Source: an uncultured Paracoccaceae bacterium (GTDB lineage: Bacteria; Pseudomonadota; Alphaproteobacteria; Rhodobacterales; Rhodobacteraceae). From it: DNA of 64,000 nucleotides. The stretch covers positions 372,001 to 436,000 of the forward strand of contig CANLDA010000001.1 of assembly GCA_947489325.1 (NCBI GenBank), written 5' to 3'. Under the pieces are notes generated by a model. The model was given only the letters and a program-made list of their open reading frames with translations, was not told where the DNA came from and made no database searches. The position numbers and the translations under genes are program-made. Shown in pieces: positions 25,283 to 34,945 of this stretch. Numbering within the stretch: position 1 is the first letter of the stretch; each line of letters starts with the position of its first letter.

Positions 25283-26503
25283 TCAGTCGTATTTGCGTTG
25301 ATCTTCGATAACGATGCCATCGTTAGGGAGGCTGCCGGGAGGTACAAGATCCACGTTGCCTTTCATTTTCAGCACTTCCGCGACAGAGGCGGTAAAGCAA
25401 TCAGGATCACCACCTTGGGTTTCAAGCTGAACGGTCATGACGTCCATTTCCCCCTCTCGACTGGCAATCACGCGGGCCTTAGAAATCTCTGTGTGCTTGG
25501 CCACCAAGGCAGCGACCTGTTCGGGGCGCACAAACATGCCTTTGATCTTGGCAGTTTGATCGGCGCGACCCATCCAGCCTTTGATGCGCACATTGGTGCG
25601 TCCGCAAGGGCTTTCCCCTGCCATCACAGCCGACAAGTCACCGGTGGCAAAGCGGATCAACGGATAATCCGGGTTCAATGTGGTCACCACGACCTCGCCC
25701 ACGTCTCCGGGTTTCACAGGATCACCCGTGCCAGGAGTAACGATTTCAATGATCACATGTTCATCGGCAATCAACCCTTCCATCGCCTCTGATTCATAGG
25801 CGATGTTGCCCAGATCAGCGGTGGCATAGCATTGCAAGCAGGCAATGCCGCGATCCGCATATTCCTGCCGGAGCGAGGGAAAAAGAGCCCCGCCACCGAC
25901 AGCGGCTTTGGTGATGGACAGGGAAGTACCCATCTCTAAAGCCTTGTCCAAAATGATTTTCAAATAGTCCGGCGTGCCGGCATAGGCAGTCACACCCGTG
26001 GCAGCCGCGATTTGCACCTGTAATTCGGTCTGCCCCGTGCCCGCAGGCACAACCGAGGCCCCCACCGCCCGCGCGCCATTTTCAAAGATCATGCCCGCAG
26101 GCGTCAGGTGATACCCAAAACAGTTTTGCACGACATCACCCCGCCCTACGCCACAAGCATTCAGAAAACGCCCCATGCGCCACCAGTCATGCCCGGATCC
26201 ACCCGGTTCATAAATCGGGCCGGGGGATTGAAAGATGTGAGCGAAGTCCGTCACCGGAATAGCGTTAAACCCACCCAAAGGCGGACGCGCGGCCTGCGCC
26301 TTCCCAAGTTCAGATTTACGTAGCACGGGCAGTTTCGCCAACGCCTGCGCATCTGTGATCATTGCAGGATCAACCTCGGCAAAACTGTTTGCATAGCCCC
26401 TCAACCCTTTGGCCAGCGCGATCTGTTGCGGCAATGCCTGTGTCAGATCATCCGCGCGTTGATCAACGCTGCGGGTTTCGAGAGCATCAAAAAACTGGGG
26501 CAT
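25283..26503 (-). CDS. Phenylacetate-CoA ligase (PaaK) family adenylate-forming protein
   Basis: With ATG 26503 (AAGGA site upstream) the protein has 406 residues, slightly short for PaaK. The adenylation domain carries YATADLGNIAYE and LIRFATGDLSAVM, and the C-terminal lid has GRADQTAKIKGMFVRPEQV. The usual Ser/Thr/Gly-rich P-loop is replaced by FQSPGPIYEPGG. Family enzymes activate aromatic or related acids to CoA thioesters. It lies downstream of a Liv-type importer and a FadD-like ligase, on the same strand but separated by the forward-strand gene at 26634-27482, so it may belong functionally to that uptake system. Confidence 0.8.
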   Translation of the reverse strand: MPQFFDALETRSVDQRADDLTQALPQQIALAKGLRGYANSFAEVDPAMITDAQALAKLPVLRKSELGKAQAARPPLGGFNAIPVTDFAHIFQSPGPIYEPGGSGHDWWRMGRFLNACGVGRGDVVQNCFGYHLTPAGMIFENGARAVGASVVPAGTGQTELQVQIAAATGVTAYAGTPDYLKIILDKALEMGTSLSITKAAVGGGALFPSLRQEYADRGIACLQCYATADLGNIAYESEAMEGLIADEHVIIEIVTPGTGDPVKPGDVGEVVVTTLNPDYPLIRFATGDLSAVMAGESPCGRTNVRIKGWMGRADQTAKIKGMFVRPEQVAALVAKHTEISKARVIASREGEMDVMTVQLETQGGDPDCFTASVAEVLKMKGNVDLVPPGSLPNDGIVIEDQRKYD

Positions 26504-26633
26504 GGACAGGATCCTTGTGACGTGCGGGGGCGCGACAGCTTGACAGATTGAGTGAGGGAGTAAGGTTCGGCATAAAGCGGCATACATTTGTATACCAAAT
26601 ACGAATCGCCCAACTTTGCGAAAGGAAAAAGCG

Positions 26634-27482
26634 ATGGCACCGATGACGACAACCAATGATTTTGCCTTGGATGAGCGTGTGAAATTTCATGAGGATATCC
26701 AAGTGATGGAGGTCGATTTTTCGGACTTTCATTTTGACGACACTGACACCGTGAACCGGGTGTATGACCGGATCGAAGCAAGGATTGCCAAGACAGGTGA
26801 AGACAAGTGGTTTTTCCTGATCACCTATTCTGGATGTCGGATTGATCCGGCCTGTTGGCTGGCTTATTCGCGGCGCGGCAAAGCGCTGAATATGGCGCAT
26901 AGTCAAGGCAGCGTCCGCATCGACGCCAGTGAAGAAACCCGCCGCCAGATTGAGCGCAGCGCCAACACCGAAGCCTTTGATGCCAACCTGTTTACAAGCC
27001 GCGTCGACGCCCTTGTACGGATTGCCGAACTGCCCAGCCAACGCACCAAACGCGCGGTCAAGCATGACCCGAACTATGCCGAAGCCGATTTTGTGCGCCG
27101 TCTGTCTTTTGACGAACCATCGGTAATTATGTCGGTCGATTTCTCTCACTTTACCTTCCATCACGCGGGCGATGTTGACGCGTTTTATGATTTCATCGAA
27201 GACCGGATCAAAGAGACCGATCGGCGGTGGTTTTTCCTGATCGACTATAACGGGTGCCAGATTCTGCCTGCCGCTTGGGTGCGCTATGCGCATCGGGGTA
27301 AGCGATTGAACAAGGCCGCCTCGTTGGGGTCGGTTCGTTTCGCAACCGGATCTGAAACCGCTGCCGATATTCATCTTCGGGCGGAAAGTCAGGGGTTTGA
27401 TCCCAACATGCGCAACACCCGCCAAGAGGCTCTGACACGGATTAAAGAGATGCGTGCCGAGCTTGAAAAAACGCTTAACTGA
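26634..27482 (+). CDS. Protein of unknown function made of two copies of one domain
   Basis: I do not recognise a named family. The 282-residue protein (ATG 26634 after AAAGGAA) consists of two similar halves of about 110-130 residues: VMEVDFSDFHF...KWFFLITYSGCRIDPACW...RRGKALNMAHSQGSVR and IMSVDFSHFTF...RWFFLIDYNGCQILPAAW...HRGKRLNKAASLGSVR. Each half ends NTR/TSR plus ALxRI. The beta-rich start followed by a helix and WFFL strand recalls STAS/SpoIIAA-like folds, which is only an impression. It overlaps the 3' end of livF by eight bases on the opposite strand and is divergent from the PaaK-like gene, hinting at a link to the same uptake system. Confidence 0.8.
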   Translation: MAPMTTTNDFALDERVKFHEDIQVMEVDFSDFHFDDTDTVNRVYDRIEARIAKTGEDKWFFLITYSGCRIDPACWLAYSRRGKALNMAHSQGSVRIDASEETRRQIERSANTEAFDANLFTSRVDALVRIAELPSQRTKRAVKHDPNYAEADFVRRLSFDEPSVIMSVDFSHFTFHHAGDVDAFYDFIEDRIKETDRRWFFLIDYNGCQILPAAWVRYAHRGKRLNKAASLGSVRFATGSETAADIHLRAESQGFDPNMRNTRQEALTRIKEMRAELEKTLN

Positions 27483-28299
27483 GCCAACGTTTTCGGCGTC
27501 GATACGAGCGTACATCCCGAAAGGATTTGCGCCCGTCATCAGACATACCAAGATAAAATTCCTTAACGTCCGGGTTTTCACGTAACTCGGCGGCGGGCCC
27601 ATCCATCACTACGCGTCCGGATTCCAGAATATATCCGTAATGCGCAAACCGCAGGGCAACGTTGGTGTTCTGCTCTGCCAACAAAAAGGTAACGCCTTCT
27701 TTTTCATTCACCGATTTCACAATGGAGAAAATCTGTTCCACCAGCTGCGGCGCCAGCCCCATGGATGGCTCATCCAGCAAAATGGTTTCTGGTTTGCTCA
27801 TCAAGGCGCGGCCCATGGCAACCATCTGTTGTTCCCCACCCGAGGTATAACCTGCCTGTGATTTGCGTCGTTCCTTAAGCCGTGGGAAATAGTGATAGAC
27901 CATTTCCAAATCACGTTGAATGTCGGCCTTACCGTCAGAGCGCGTATAGGCCCCGGTCAGCAGATTTTCTTCGACGGTGAGATGCTCAAAACAGTGGCGC
28001 CCCTCCATCACCTGCACAACACCACGTGTCACAAGCGCCGCCGGATCAAGATCCTGCACCCGCTCACCACGGTAATGGATCAACCCTTTGGTAACCTCGC
28101 CACGTTCTGAGTGCAGCAGGTTTGATACGGCTTTCAGCGTCGTCGTCTTGCCAGCACCATTCCCGCCAAGCAGCGCCGTAATCCCCCCTTTGGGCACGCT
28201 CAGGCTGACACCCTTTAGGACAAGGATCACGTGGTTATAGATCACCTCGATATTGTTGACCTCTAGCAGGGTCTCTTTTGTGTGACCGGCATCCAGCAT
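27475..28299 (-). CDS. livF: Branched-chain-type ABC importer ATPase (LivF)
   Basis: The likely start ATG 28299 gives 274 residues. Walker A is GGNGAGKTT, the signature region reads TSGGEQQMVAMGRAL, and Walker B reads ETILLDEPSMGLAPQL, the last being typical of LivF. With LivG it would energise a LivH/LivM permease. It is 72 bases after the substrate-binding protein gene and is the last clearly co-oriented gene of the importer operon. Length and motifs are complete. Confidence 0.92.
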   Translation of the reverse strand: MLDAGHTKETLLEVNNIEVIYNHVILVLKGVSLSVPKGGITALLGGNGAGKTTTLKAVSNLLHSERGEVTKGLIHYRGERVQDLDPAALVTRGVVQVMEGRHCFEHLTVEENLLTGAYTRSDGKADIQRDLEMVYHYFPRLKERRKSQAGYTSGGEQQMVAMGRALMSKPETILLDEPSMGLAPQLVEQIFSIVKSVNEKEGVTFLLAEQNTNVALRFAHYGYILESGRVVMDGPAAELRENPDVKEFYLGMSDDGRKSFRDVRSYRRRKRWLS

Positions 28300-28371
28300 A
28301 AGCGTGTCTTTCTTCGCAAATTCGGGGGTGATGTTGGCCGAATTCCCCAGCCAACACCCTGTTTTCAATGA

Positions 28372-29655
28372 TCAGTTACAGCGCGTTGCGATGTTGTTTT
28401 CCGCAGCATAAGCATTGGAATCTGCATCAATCAGCGGCTGGATGACTTCCATGTCGGATGCGTTGAAATCCGAAATCAAAGACCATGTTTTCGCGCTGGC
28501 ATCCCATTGCGCCATGGCACCTGTGCCCGGGCCACCATGGTTTTCACAGGACACTTTGAACGAGGGACCAAAGTTCGGCATACCCAACTCGGCCATGCGG
28601 TCCTCGGTGATTTCCAGCGCTTCCATACCATCAAGCATCATGGCTGCATTAATATCGGCAACACCGTGGATTTCCTGCGCCGTACGCACAGCTTCGGCTG
28701 CAAGCATCGCGGCATAGAACCCACGATTATACAGCGCGGTACCGATTTGGTCGCCAGCACCTGCAGCAAGACCTTTGTCGACAACATGCGCCTGGACGTC
28801 ATCAAATACCGGGAAATCAGAACCAACATTGTGGAAGGTCACAGCCTTATATCCGTTGGCGGCGGTACCAGCAGGAAGCACGTCGTTTTCAGAACCGGAC
28901 CACCATACACCGATAAAGTTTTCCATCGGGAAGCGGATATTCGCAGCCTCTTGAATGGCAACCTGATTCATCACGCCCCAACCCCACATGGTGACATAAT
29001 CAGGACGTTCGCGACGAATTTGCAACCATTGGGATTTTTGTTCCTGACCGGGGTGATCCACCGGGATCAGTGACAGATCAAAACCGTGCTTTTTGGACAA
29101 TTCTTCCAACGTACGAATAGGTTCTTTCCCATAGGCAGAGTTGTGATAGACCAGCGCGATTTTCTTGCCGCCAAGATCCCCACCGTTGATTTCCAACAAG
29201 TGGTTCACCACCAAAGACGCCCCATTCCAGTAATTAGCTGGATAGTTAAAGACGTTGGAAAACACCTTGCCGTTTGCAGCAGACGTACGGCCATAGCCCA
29301 TAGTGTGTAGCGCAATACCGTCTGCGGTCACTTTGGGGATCAACTGATAGGTGATACCGGTGGACAGAGGTTGATACACCAACGCGCCTTCGCCTTTGGT
29401 GGCTTCGTAACATTCCACACCTTTTTCGGTGTTATAGCCGGTTTCGCATTCAATCACGCGTGCCTTTACGCCACCAATACCGCCATCACGTTCGTTCAAC
29501 AGCGTGAAATAATCATTGTAGCCATCAGAAAACGGAATACCGCCCGCCGCATAAGGTCCCGTGCGATAGCTCAGATCGGGGAAAACCAAATCCGCCATCA
29601 CCGGGCCTGCCGCCATAAGGGCACCTAGAGCCATTGTTGCTAGTTTCATCTTCAT
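28372..29655 (-). CDS. ABC importer substrate-binding protein (branched-chain amino acid type)
   Basis: The 427-residue protein has a signal peptide (MKMKLATMALGALMAAGPVMA) and a type I periplasmic binding fold: ERDGGIGGVKARVIECETGYN, KKIALVYHNSAYGKEPI and the hinge FIGVWWSGSEND. In this subfamily ligands include aliphatic amides, aromatic acids and other carboxylates as well as amino acids. Its location in an operon with a FadD-type CoA ligase suggests an organic acid ligand. Exported to the periplasm; the next gene upstream is livM. Confidence 0.9.
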   Translation of the reverse strand: MKMKLATMALGALMAAGPVMADLVFPDLSYRTGPYAAGGIPFSDGYNDYFTLLNERDGGIGGVKARVIECETGYNTEKGVECYEATKGEGALVYQPLSTGITYQLIPKVTADGIALHTMGYGRTSAANGKVFSNVFNYPANYWNGASLVVNHLLEINGGDLGGKKIALVYHNSAYGKEPIRTLEELSKKHGFDLSLIPVDHPGQEQKSQWLQIRRERPDYVTMWGWGVMNQVAIQEAANIRFPMENFIGVWWSGSENDVLPAGTAANGYKAVTFHNVGSDFPVFDDVQAHVVDKGLAAGAGDQIGTALYNRGFYAAMLAAEAVRTAQEIHGVADINAAMMLDGMEALEITEDRMAELGMPNFGPSFKVSCENHGGPGTGAMAQWDASAKTWSLISDFNASDMEVIQPLIDADSNAYAAENNIATRCN

Positions 29656-29730
29656 CGGGTTTATCCTCCCATTGGTTTTTGCCGATGTTCAGAGCCGTTT
29701 TCGCCCTGACTTTTGTTGCTTGACCTGCCC

Positions 29731-30807
29731 CTAGTGGGGGAAAGGCCACAGCCGTAGTTTTTCCTTGGCCACGCGCCAAAGCTGCGCCAGCCCATGCGGT
29801 TCTGCGATCAAGAATGTGATGATCAACCCGCCGATAATTAAGAATTCCAAATGCGCCGCTAGATCAGTGGGCCAACCCAACATCCCCACAAGAACGTTTT
29901 TCAACAGCACCGGCAGCAGCACCAAAAAGGCCGCTCCGGCAAAACTGCCAAAGATCGATCCCAGACCGCCGATAATGATCATAAAGAGCACAAGGAATGA
30001 CTTGTTGATGCCAAACACTTCGCCCACCTCAACCGCGCCCAGATAGACCGAAAAGAACAACGCGCCAGACACACCCACAAAGAACCCAGACACGGCAAAG
30101 GCGCTGATCTTGGCCTTCAACGGGTTCACGCCGATGATTTCGGCGGCGATGTCCATGTCACGAATGGCCATCCATGTGCGCCCCTGTGTACCGCGCGTCA
30201 AATTACGCGCAATCAGCGCACAGATTGTCAGGAACACGAGGCAAAACAGATAGGTCGCCCAGGCCTCGGTGTTGGGTCCTGTGACCTCAATGCCAAACAC
30301 GGTGCGTTCCGGGGCGTTGATCTGACCAGATGCGGAATAATTGTAAAACCACGGCACCCGGTTAAACAGCCATACCAAAAAGAACTGCGCTGCCAATGTC
30401 GCCACCGCCAGATAAAACCCTTTGATACGCAAGGATGGCAGGCCAAACAACACGCAGACAATGGACGTTATCCCACCCGCGAGCAACACATGGAAAAAGA
30501 TACTGACTTCGGGAAAAGCGGTCATCAGCTTGTAACACCCATAGGCCCCCACGGCCATGAACCCACCAGTCCCAAGGCTTACCTGACCGCAATATCCCAC
30601 CAGAATATTCAACCCGATGGCCGCAATGGAGTAAATCAAGAACGGCAGAAATATCGCATTGACCCAGTAATCATTGATCACAAAAGGAATGATCAGAAAC
30701 GCGACAAACGACACCGCATAGTATCGGAAGCGATCAAATTTGATCGGAAAGGTCTGACTGTCGGCGGCATAGGTTGTTTTGAAATCGCCTGCTTCGCGGT
30801 AAAACAT
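29731..30807 (-). CDS. livM: Branched-chain-type ABC importer permease (LivM)
   Basis: The 358-residue membrane protein has eight or more hydrophobic segments and the LivM signature LNILVGYCGQVSLGTGGFMAVGAY, with the cytoplasmic EAA-like loop near GRTWMAIRDMDIAAEIIGVN. It pairs with LivH to form the channel. The C-terminal tail is short (AKEKLRLWPFPH), so it lacks the fused ATPase seen in some relatives. It lies between livH and the substrate-binding gene. Confidence 0.92.
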   Translation of the reverse strand: MFYREAGDFKTTYAADSQTFPIKFDRFRYYAVSFVAFLIIPFVINDYWVNAIFLPFLIYSIAAIGLNILVGYCGQVSLGTGGFMAVGAYGCYKLMTAFPEVSIFFHVLLAGGITSIVCVLFGLPSLRIKGFYLAVATLAAQFFLVWLFNRVPWFYNYSASGQINAPERTVFGIEVTGPNTEAWATYLFCLVFLTICALIARNLTRGTQGRTWMAIRDMDIAAEIIGVNPLKAKISAFAVSGFFVGVSGALFFSVYLGAVEVGEVFGINKSFLVLFMIIIGGLGSIFGSFAGAAFLVLLPVLLKNVLVGMLGWPTDLAAHLEFLIIGGLIITFLIAEPHGLAQLWRVAKEKLRLWPFPH

Positions 30808-30928
30808 GACTCAGAGGCCTCCTTGCAGGGATGCAGCGTGTATCGCAACAACTGTGAATTTCAACGATGGTGTCGGGTGGGCGGGTGTCGTGACGCGCAG
30901 CGACACGCGGTCGCCCCGCACGAATGAT

Positions 30929-31915
30929 CTAAACGCGCTCAATGATCTTCTCCCCAAACAGGCCTTGCGGACGGAACACGAGGAAAATCAACGCCAACAC
31001 ATAGGCAAACCAGTTTTCAGTTGCGCCGCCCACCATGGGGCCAATGGCAAATTCAAACAGTTTTTCGCCCACACCGATAATCAAGCCGCCAACGATAGCA
31101 CCGGGAATGGATGTAAACCCGCCCAGCATCAGAACTGGCAAGGCCTTAAGCGCAATCAACGACAGGGAAAACTGAACACCGGATTTGGTGCCCCACATGA
31201 TGCCCGCCACCAATGCCACAAACCCAGCCACCGACCACACCATCACCCAGATAAAGTTCAGCGAAATCCCAACAGACAGCGCGGCCTGATGATCATCCGC
31301 CACAGCGCGCATGGCGCGACCTTGTTTGGTGTATTGGCTGAAAATCACCAGCGCCGTCACCAAAAGCGCCGCAATAATCGTCGCCACGATATCCAGATTG
31401 TCGATAAAGAACCCATACCCAAACCAGCCAAAGGTGGTCTCATCAATCATCAGGTTGATACCTTGCGGCAGGCCCACGTCCAGTTTCTTAATTTCAGAGC
31501 CCCACATCAGATCGCCTACCCCTTCAAGGAAATAGGCAAGCCCGATGGTGGCCATAAACAGGATGATCGGCTCCTGTCCAACCAAATGACGAAACACGAA
31601 TTTCTGCACACAAATCGCCAGCAAAACCATCACGGCCATCGTCAGCAAGATTGCGACGAACCCCGGCACATGCCAGCCAAAGTGATGCAGGTCCGTGCCA
31701 AAGGTCGCATTGATCACATGCGCAAAGGGCACCTGTCCCTCCATGATCCCCACCAATGTCAACGCTGAGAACAACGCCATCACACCTTGGGCATAGTTGA
31801 AGATGCCCGAAGCCTTATAAATTAGGACAAAGCCCAGCGCGACAAGTGCATATAAGACACCCGCCATCAGGCCATTTAAGAACACCTCCATGGCGAAAAC
31901 GAGTTGGTCAGACAT
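30929..31915 (-). CDS. livH: Branched-chain-type ABC importer permease (LivH)
   Basis: The 328-residue membrane protein starts with FLNGLMAGVLYALVALGFVL, the LivH hallmark, and carries the coupling-loop segment RAMRAVADDHQAALSVGI. Several hydrophobic segments fill the rest. It forms the permease with LivM. The 121-base gap to livM contains no gene. A large forward-strand open frame across this gene is an antisense shadow. Confidence 0.92.
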   Translation of the reverse strand: MSDQLVFAMEVFLNGLMAGVLYALVALGFVLIYKASGIFNYAQGVMALFSALTLVGIMEGQVPFAHVINATFGTDLHHFGWHVPGFVAILLTMAVMVLLAICVQKFVFRHLVGQEPIILFMATIGLAYFLEGVGDLMWGSEIKKLDVGLPQGINLMIDETTFGWFGYGFFIDNLDIVATIIAALLVTALVIFSQYTKQGRAMRAVADDHQAALSVGISLNFIWVMVWSVAGFVALVAGIMWGTKSGVQFSLSLIALKALPVLMLGGFTSIPGAIVGGLIIGVGEKLFEFAIGPMVGGATENWFAYVLALIFLVFRPQGLFGEKIIERV

Positions 31916-31956
31916 CTTTTGCGCCTCCGAAAGTTATTTGGGTGTTTTGAAGAAAA

Positions 31957-32778
31957 TCAGTCATGCGCCACCCCCAGATAGGCGTCGATGACCGCCTGAT
32001 TGTTGCGAACCTCATCCGGGGTACCATCGCCAATCTTTTTGCCGTAATCCATCACGACCACGCGGTCAGACAAGTCCATCACAACACCCATATCATGCTC
32101 AATCAGGGCAATCGTGGTGCCAAATTCGTCATTCACATCCAAGATAAAGCGACTCATGTCCTCTTTCTCTTCGACGTTCATGCCGGCCATGGGTTCGTCC
32201 AACAGAAGGATCGACGGCTCTGCCGCCAATGCGCGCGCCAATTCGACTCGTTTTTTCAACCCATATGGAAGGCGGGACACTGGGGTTTTGCGAATGTGTT
32301 GAATTTCCAGAAAATCAATAATGCGCTCCACCGCCTCGCGGTTGGCAACTTCTTCGGCTTCGGCTTTGCCTTTCCACAAGGCTTGCGCCAACAGGCCCGA
32401 TTTCATCTGGCGCAGACGGCCCGTCATCACATTATCCAGTACTGACATACCCTCAAACAAGGCAATGTTCTGAAATGTGCGGGCAATGCCCTGTTGCGCC
32501 ACCTGATAGGGGCGCATGGGGGGGCGCTTTTGCCCCTTGTAAAACACGTCGCCTTCTTGCGGCACGTAAAATCCGGAAATCACATTCAGCATTGACGATT
32601 TCCCAGCTCCGTTCGGGCCGATGATGGCGCGAATTTCACCTTCCCGAATGTCAAAAGAGATGTTTTCAATCGCCACCACGCCGCCAAAGCGCAAGGTAAT
32701 GTTTTTCATCTCCATCACCACCCCACCAATCGTGCGGCCATCTTCGGTGGTATAGCTGTCATGGGTCATATCGTTCAT
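31957..32778 (-). CDS. livG: Branched-chain-type ABC importer ATPase (LivG)
   Basis: At 273 residues it has Walker [10 protein letters not shown], the LivG marker GIARTFQNIALFEGMSVLDN, and Walker B SILLLDEPMAGMNVEEKED. Its ATG overlaps the TGA of the upstream FadD-type gene (ATGA at 32775-32778), so transporter and CoA ligase are translationally coupled, a strong hint that the imported compound is immediately activated to a CoA thioester. Confidence 0.93.
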   Translation of the reverse strand: MNDMTHDSYTTEDGRTIGGVVMEMKNITLRFGGVVAIENISFDIREGEIRAIIGPNGAGKSSMLNVISGFYVPQEGDVFYKGQKRPPMRPYQVAQQGIARTFQNIALFEGMSVLDNVMTGRLRQMKSGLLAQALWKGKAEAEEVANREAVERIIDFLEIQHIRKTPVSRLPYGLKKRVELARALAAEPSILLLDEPMAGMNVEEKEDMSRFILDVNDEFGTTIALIEHDMGVVMDLSDRVVVMDYGKKIGDGTPDEVRNNQAVIDAYLGVAHD

Positions 32779-34748
32779 TCCGCTGCCACCTGTTGATGTG
32801 TCACTGCCACCACCTTGGCGTCGCGCAACTCTAACGTCGCGCTGATGCTGCCTTTGCGGCCGTCCTCATAAGTGACTTCGGTTGTGGTGCTGACCGTGGG
32901 GGCCCCGTCATAGAGCGCATCCACCAGATCCTTGAATTTGTCGGCCACAATCACCCGGCGCACTTTTCGGGTGCGGGTCATTTCACCATCATCGGCATCC
33001 AGTTCTTTGTGCAATACGAGAAAACGATGCACCTGACAGCCCGAAAGCATAGGATCTCGGGCAACGGATTTATTAACCGTTTCTACGTGGTTCTGAATGG
33101 TGTCCAGAACCTTGGGATGACCTGCCAATTCCTGATAGGAAGCATAGGCGATATTATTGCGCTCGGCCCAATTTCCCACCGCAGTCAAATCGATGTTGAT
33201 AAAGGCGACACAACGGTCCTGCCCGTTGCCAAACAGAACAACCTCAAGAATATCAGGATAAAATTTCAGTTTGTTTTCAACATATTTAGGAGCAAACATA
33301 CTCCCATCAGCCATTTTTCCAACGTCCTTGGCACGGTCGATGATGCGCAGATGGCCAGAGTCTTCTTCAAAGAAACCCGCATCGCCCGTGGCGACCCATC
33401 CTTCGGCATCCTTGGTGGATGCTGTAGAATCAGGGTTGTTAAAGTATTCGACGAAAACACCAGGGGAGCGATAGAAAATTTCCCCGTCATCCGCGATCCT
33501 AATTTCCACGTCAGGCGCAGGCACACCAACCGTATCTGCCCGCACCTCGCCATCAGGTTGGACGGTGATAAATACCGAGGCCTCTGTCTGACCATAAAGC
33601 TGTTTCAAATTGATACCGAGACTGCGGTAAAATTCAAATATCTCGGGGCCGATCGCCTCACCGGCGGTATAGCCCACACGCACGCGACCAAAGCCAAGTG
33701 TATCCTTGAGCGGCCCGTAAACCAGCGCATTCCCCAGAGAATATTTCAGGCGATCCATCAGGCCGACGGGTTTACCATCTAGAATATCACCGCCCACTTT
33801 CTTGGCGTGATCCATGAAGTGATGGAACATCTTGCGCTTGAAACCACCCGCGTCTTCCATGCGGATCATGACATTGGTGAGTTGCGTTTCAAACACGCGT
33901 GGCGGCGCAAAGTAATAGGTCGGTCCGATTTCGCGCAGATCGGTCATCATAGTTTCGGGCGATTCAGGACAGTTCACACAGAACCCTGTCCAATAGGCCT
34001 GCCCGATGGAAAAGATGAAATCTCCAACCCACGCCATTGGCAGATAAGCAAGAATTTCCTCACCTGCGTTCAGCTTGTCAAATTCGCAGGCGTTCTTGGC
34101 GCTTTCGATGATATTACGGTTGGACAGAACCACACCTTTGGGTTTGCCCGTGGTGCCCGAGGTGTACAGCATCACGCAGGTGCTGTCATACGTCAGCTTA
34201 CTGCGACGCTCCTTAAGATCCGTGATCCATTCATCACGCGCGGCGCGACCTTGGTCTTGAATATGGCTGAATTGATGCAATTGGTGGTGGTCGTATTTGC
34301 GTAAACCCCGCGGATCAATATAGATCATATGGGTAAACTGGTGCAGTTGGTCCTGCACCTCGATCACCTTGTCGACCTGTTCCTGATCTTCGACGATTGC
34401 GTATTGCGCGCCGCAATGTCCAAGCACATAGGCCATCTCGTCGGCGGCACTGTCGTGATACAAAGGGACGGGCACAGCGCCAACAGATTGCACAGCAACC
34501 ATCGACCAATAGAAATACGGGCGGTTGCGTCCAATTATTGCGACAAAATCTCCCTCGGCCACGCCAAGGTTGATCAATCCCAGCGCCAATGCCTCGATTT
34601 CTTTCTCAGTGTCGGCCCATGTCCAGGTCTGCCAGATGCCGAATTCTTTTTCACGATAGGCCGCCTTGGCTCCGTGTTGATCTGCATTGCGTTGCAGTAG
34701 TGCCGGTATAGAGGCAAGCCCTCCGGTCGCCTGTGACGACTGTACCAA
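32775..34748 (-). CDS. Long-chain-type AMP-forming acyl-CoA synthetase (FadD/FAA1-like)
   Basis: I place the start at TTG 34748 because AGGGAGGA lies six bases upstream; this gives 657 residues. A longer open frame extends to 34862 without a comparable site. The AMP-binding motif is MLYTSGTTGKPKGVVLSN, the second is RVGYTAGEAIGPEIFEFYRSLG with YGQTEAS, and the C-terminal domain begins near GWVATGDAGFFEEDSGHLRI and DRAKDV. Members activate long-chain or aryl acids. It leads the importer operon and overlaps livG, and is divergent from a two-component system. Confidence 0.9.
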   Translation of the reverse strand: MVQSSQATGGLASIPALLQRNADQHGAKAAYREKEFGIWQTWTWADTEKEIEALALGLINLGVAEGDFVAIIGRNRPYFYWSMVAVQSVGAVPVPLYHDSAADEMAYVLGHCGAQYAIVEDQEQVDKVIEVQDQLHQFTHMIYIDPRGLRKYDHHQLHQFSHIQDQGRAARDEWITDLKERRSKLTYDSTCVMLYTSGTTGKPKGVVLSNRNIIESAKNACEFDKLNAGEEILAYLPMAWVGDFIFSIGQAYWTGFCVNCPESPETMMTDLREIGPTYYFAPPRVFETQLTNVMIRMEDAGGFKRKMFHHFMDHAKKVGGDILDGKPVGLMDRLKYSLGNALVYGPLKDTLGFGRVRVGYTAGEAIGPEIFEFYRSLGINLKQLYGQTEASVFITVQPDGEVRADTVGVPAPDVEIRIADDGEIFYRSPGVFVEYFNNPDSTASTKDAEGWVATGDAGFFEEDSGHLRIIDRAKDVGKMADGSMFAPKYVENKLKFYPDILEVVLFGNGQDRCVAFINIDLTAVGNWAERNNIAYASYQELAGHPKVLDTIQNHVETVNKSVARDPMLSGCQVHRFLVLHKELDADDGEMTRTRKVRRVIVADKFKDLVDALYDGAPTVSTTTEVTYEDGRKGSISATLELRDAKVVAVTHQQVAAE

Positions 34749-34945
34749 TTCTGTGTCCTCCCTGACGCCCACAACCTCAGGCTGAAATCGTAAACACGAT
34801 TCTGCTCCGTCTAAGGTGCGTATTCCACGATCTGCGTCAACTTTTTCCTGAACATTTCCCAATCCTTACGAATTGTAACAAGATGCATTTCATGCTTTGC
34901 GCCCTTCGTTTCTGGTGCTAGCGATGGAGGTGGAGAACCCCACCT

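Noticed and set aside
26487-27602. 371-codon reverse open frame
   Set aside because: Antisense to the duplicated-domain gene, which has a good ribosome site and clear internal repeat conservation.
30806-31768. 320-codon forward open frame
   Set aside because: Antisense to livH with low-complexity Asn/His/Gln-rich translation and no ribosome-binding site.
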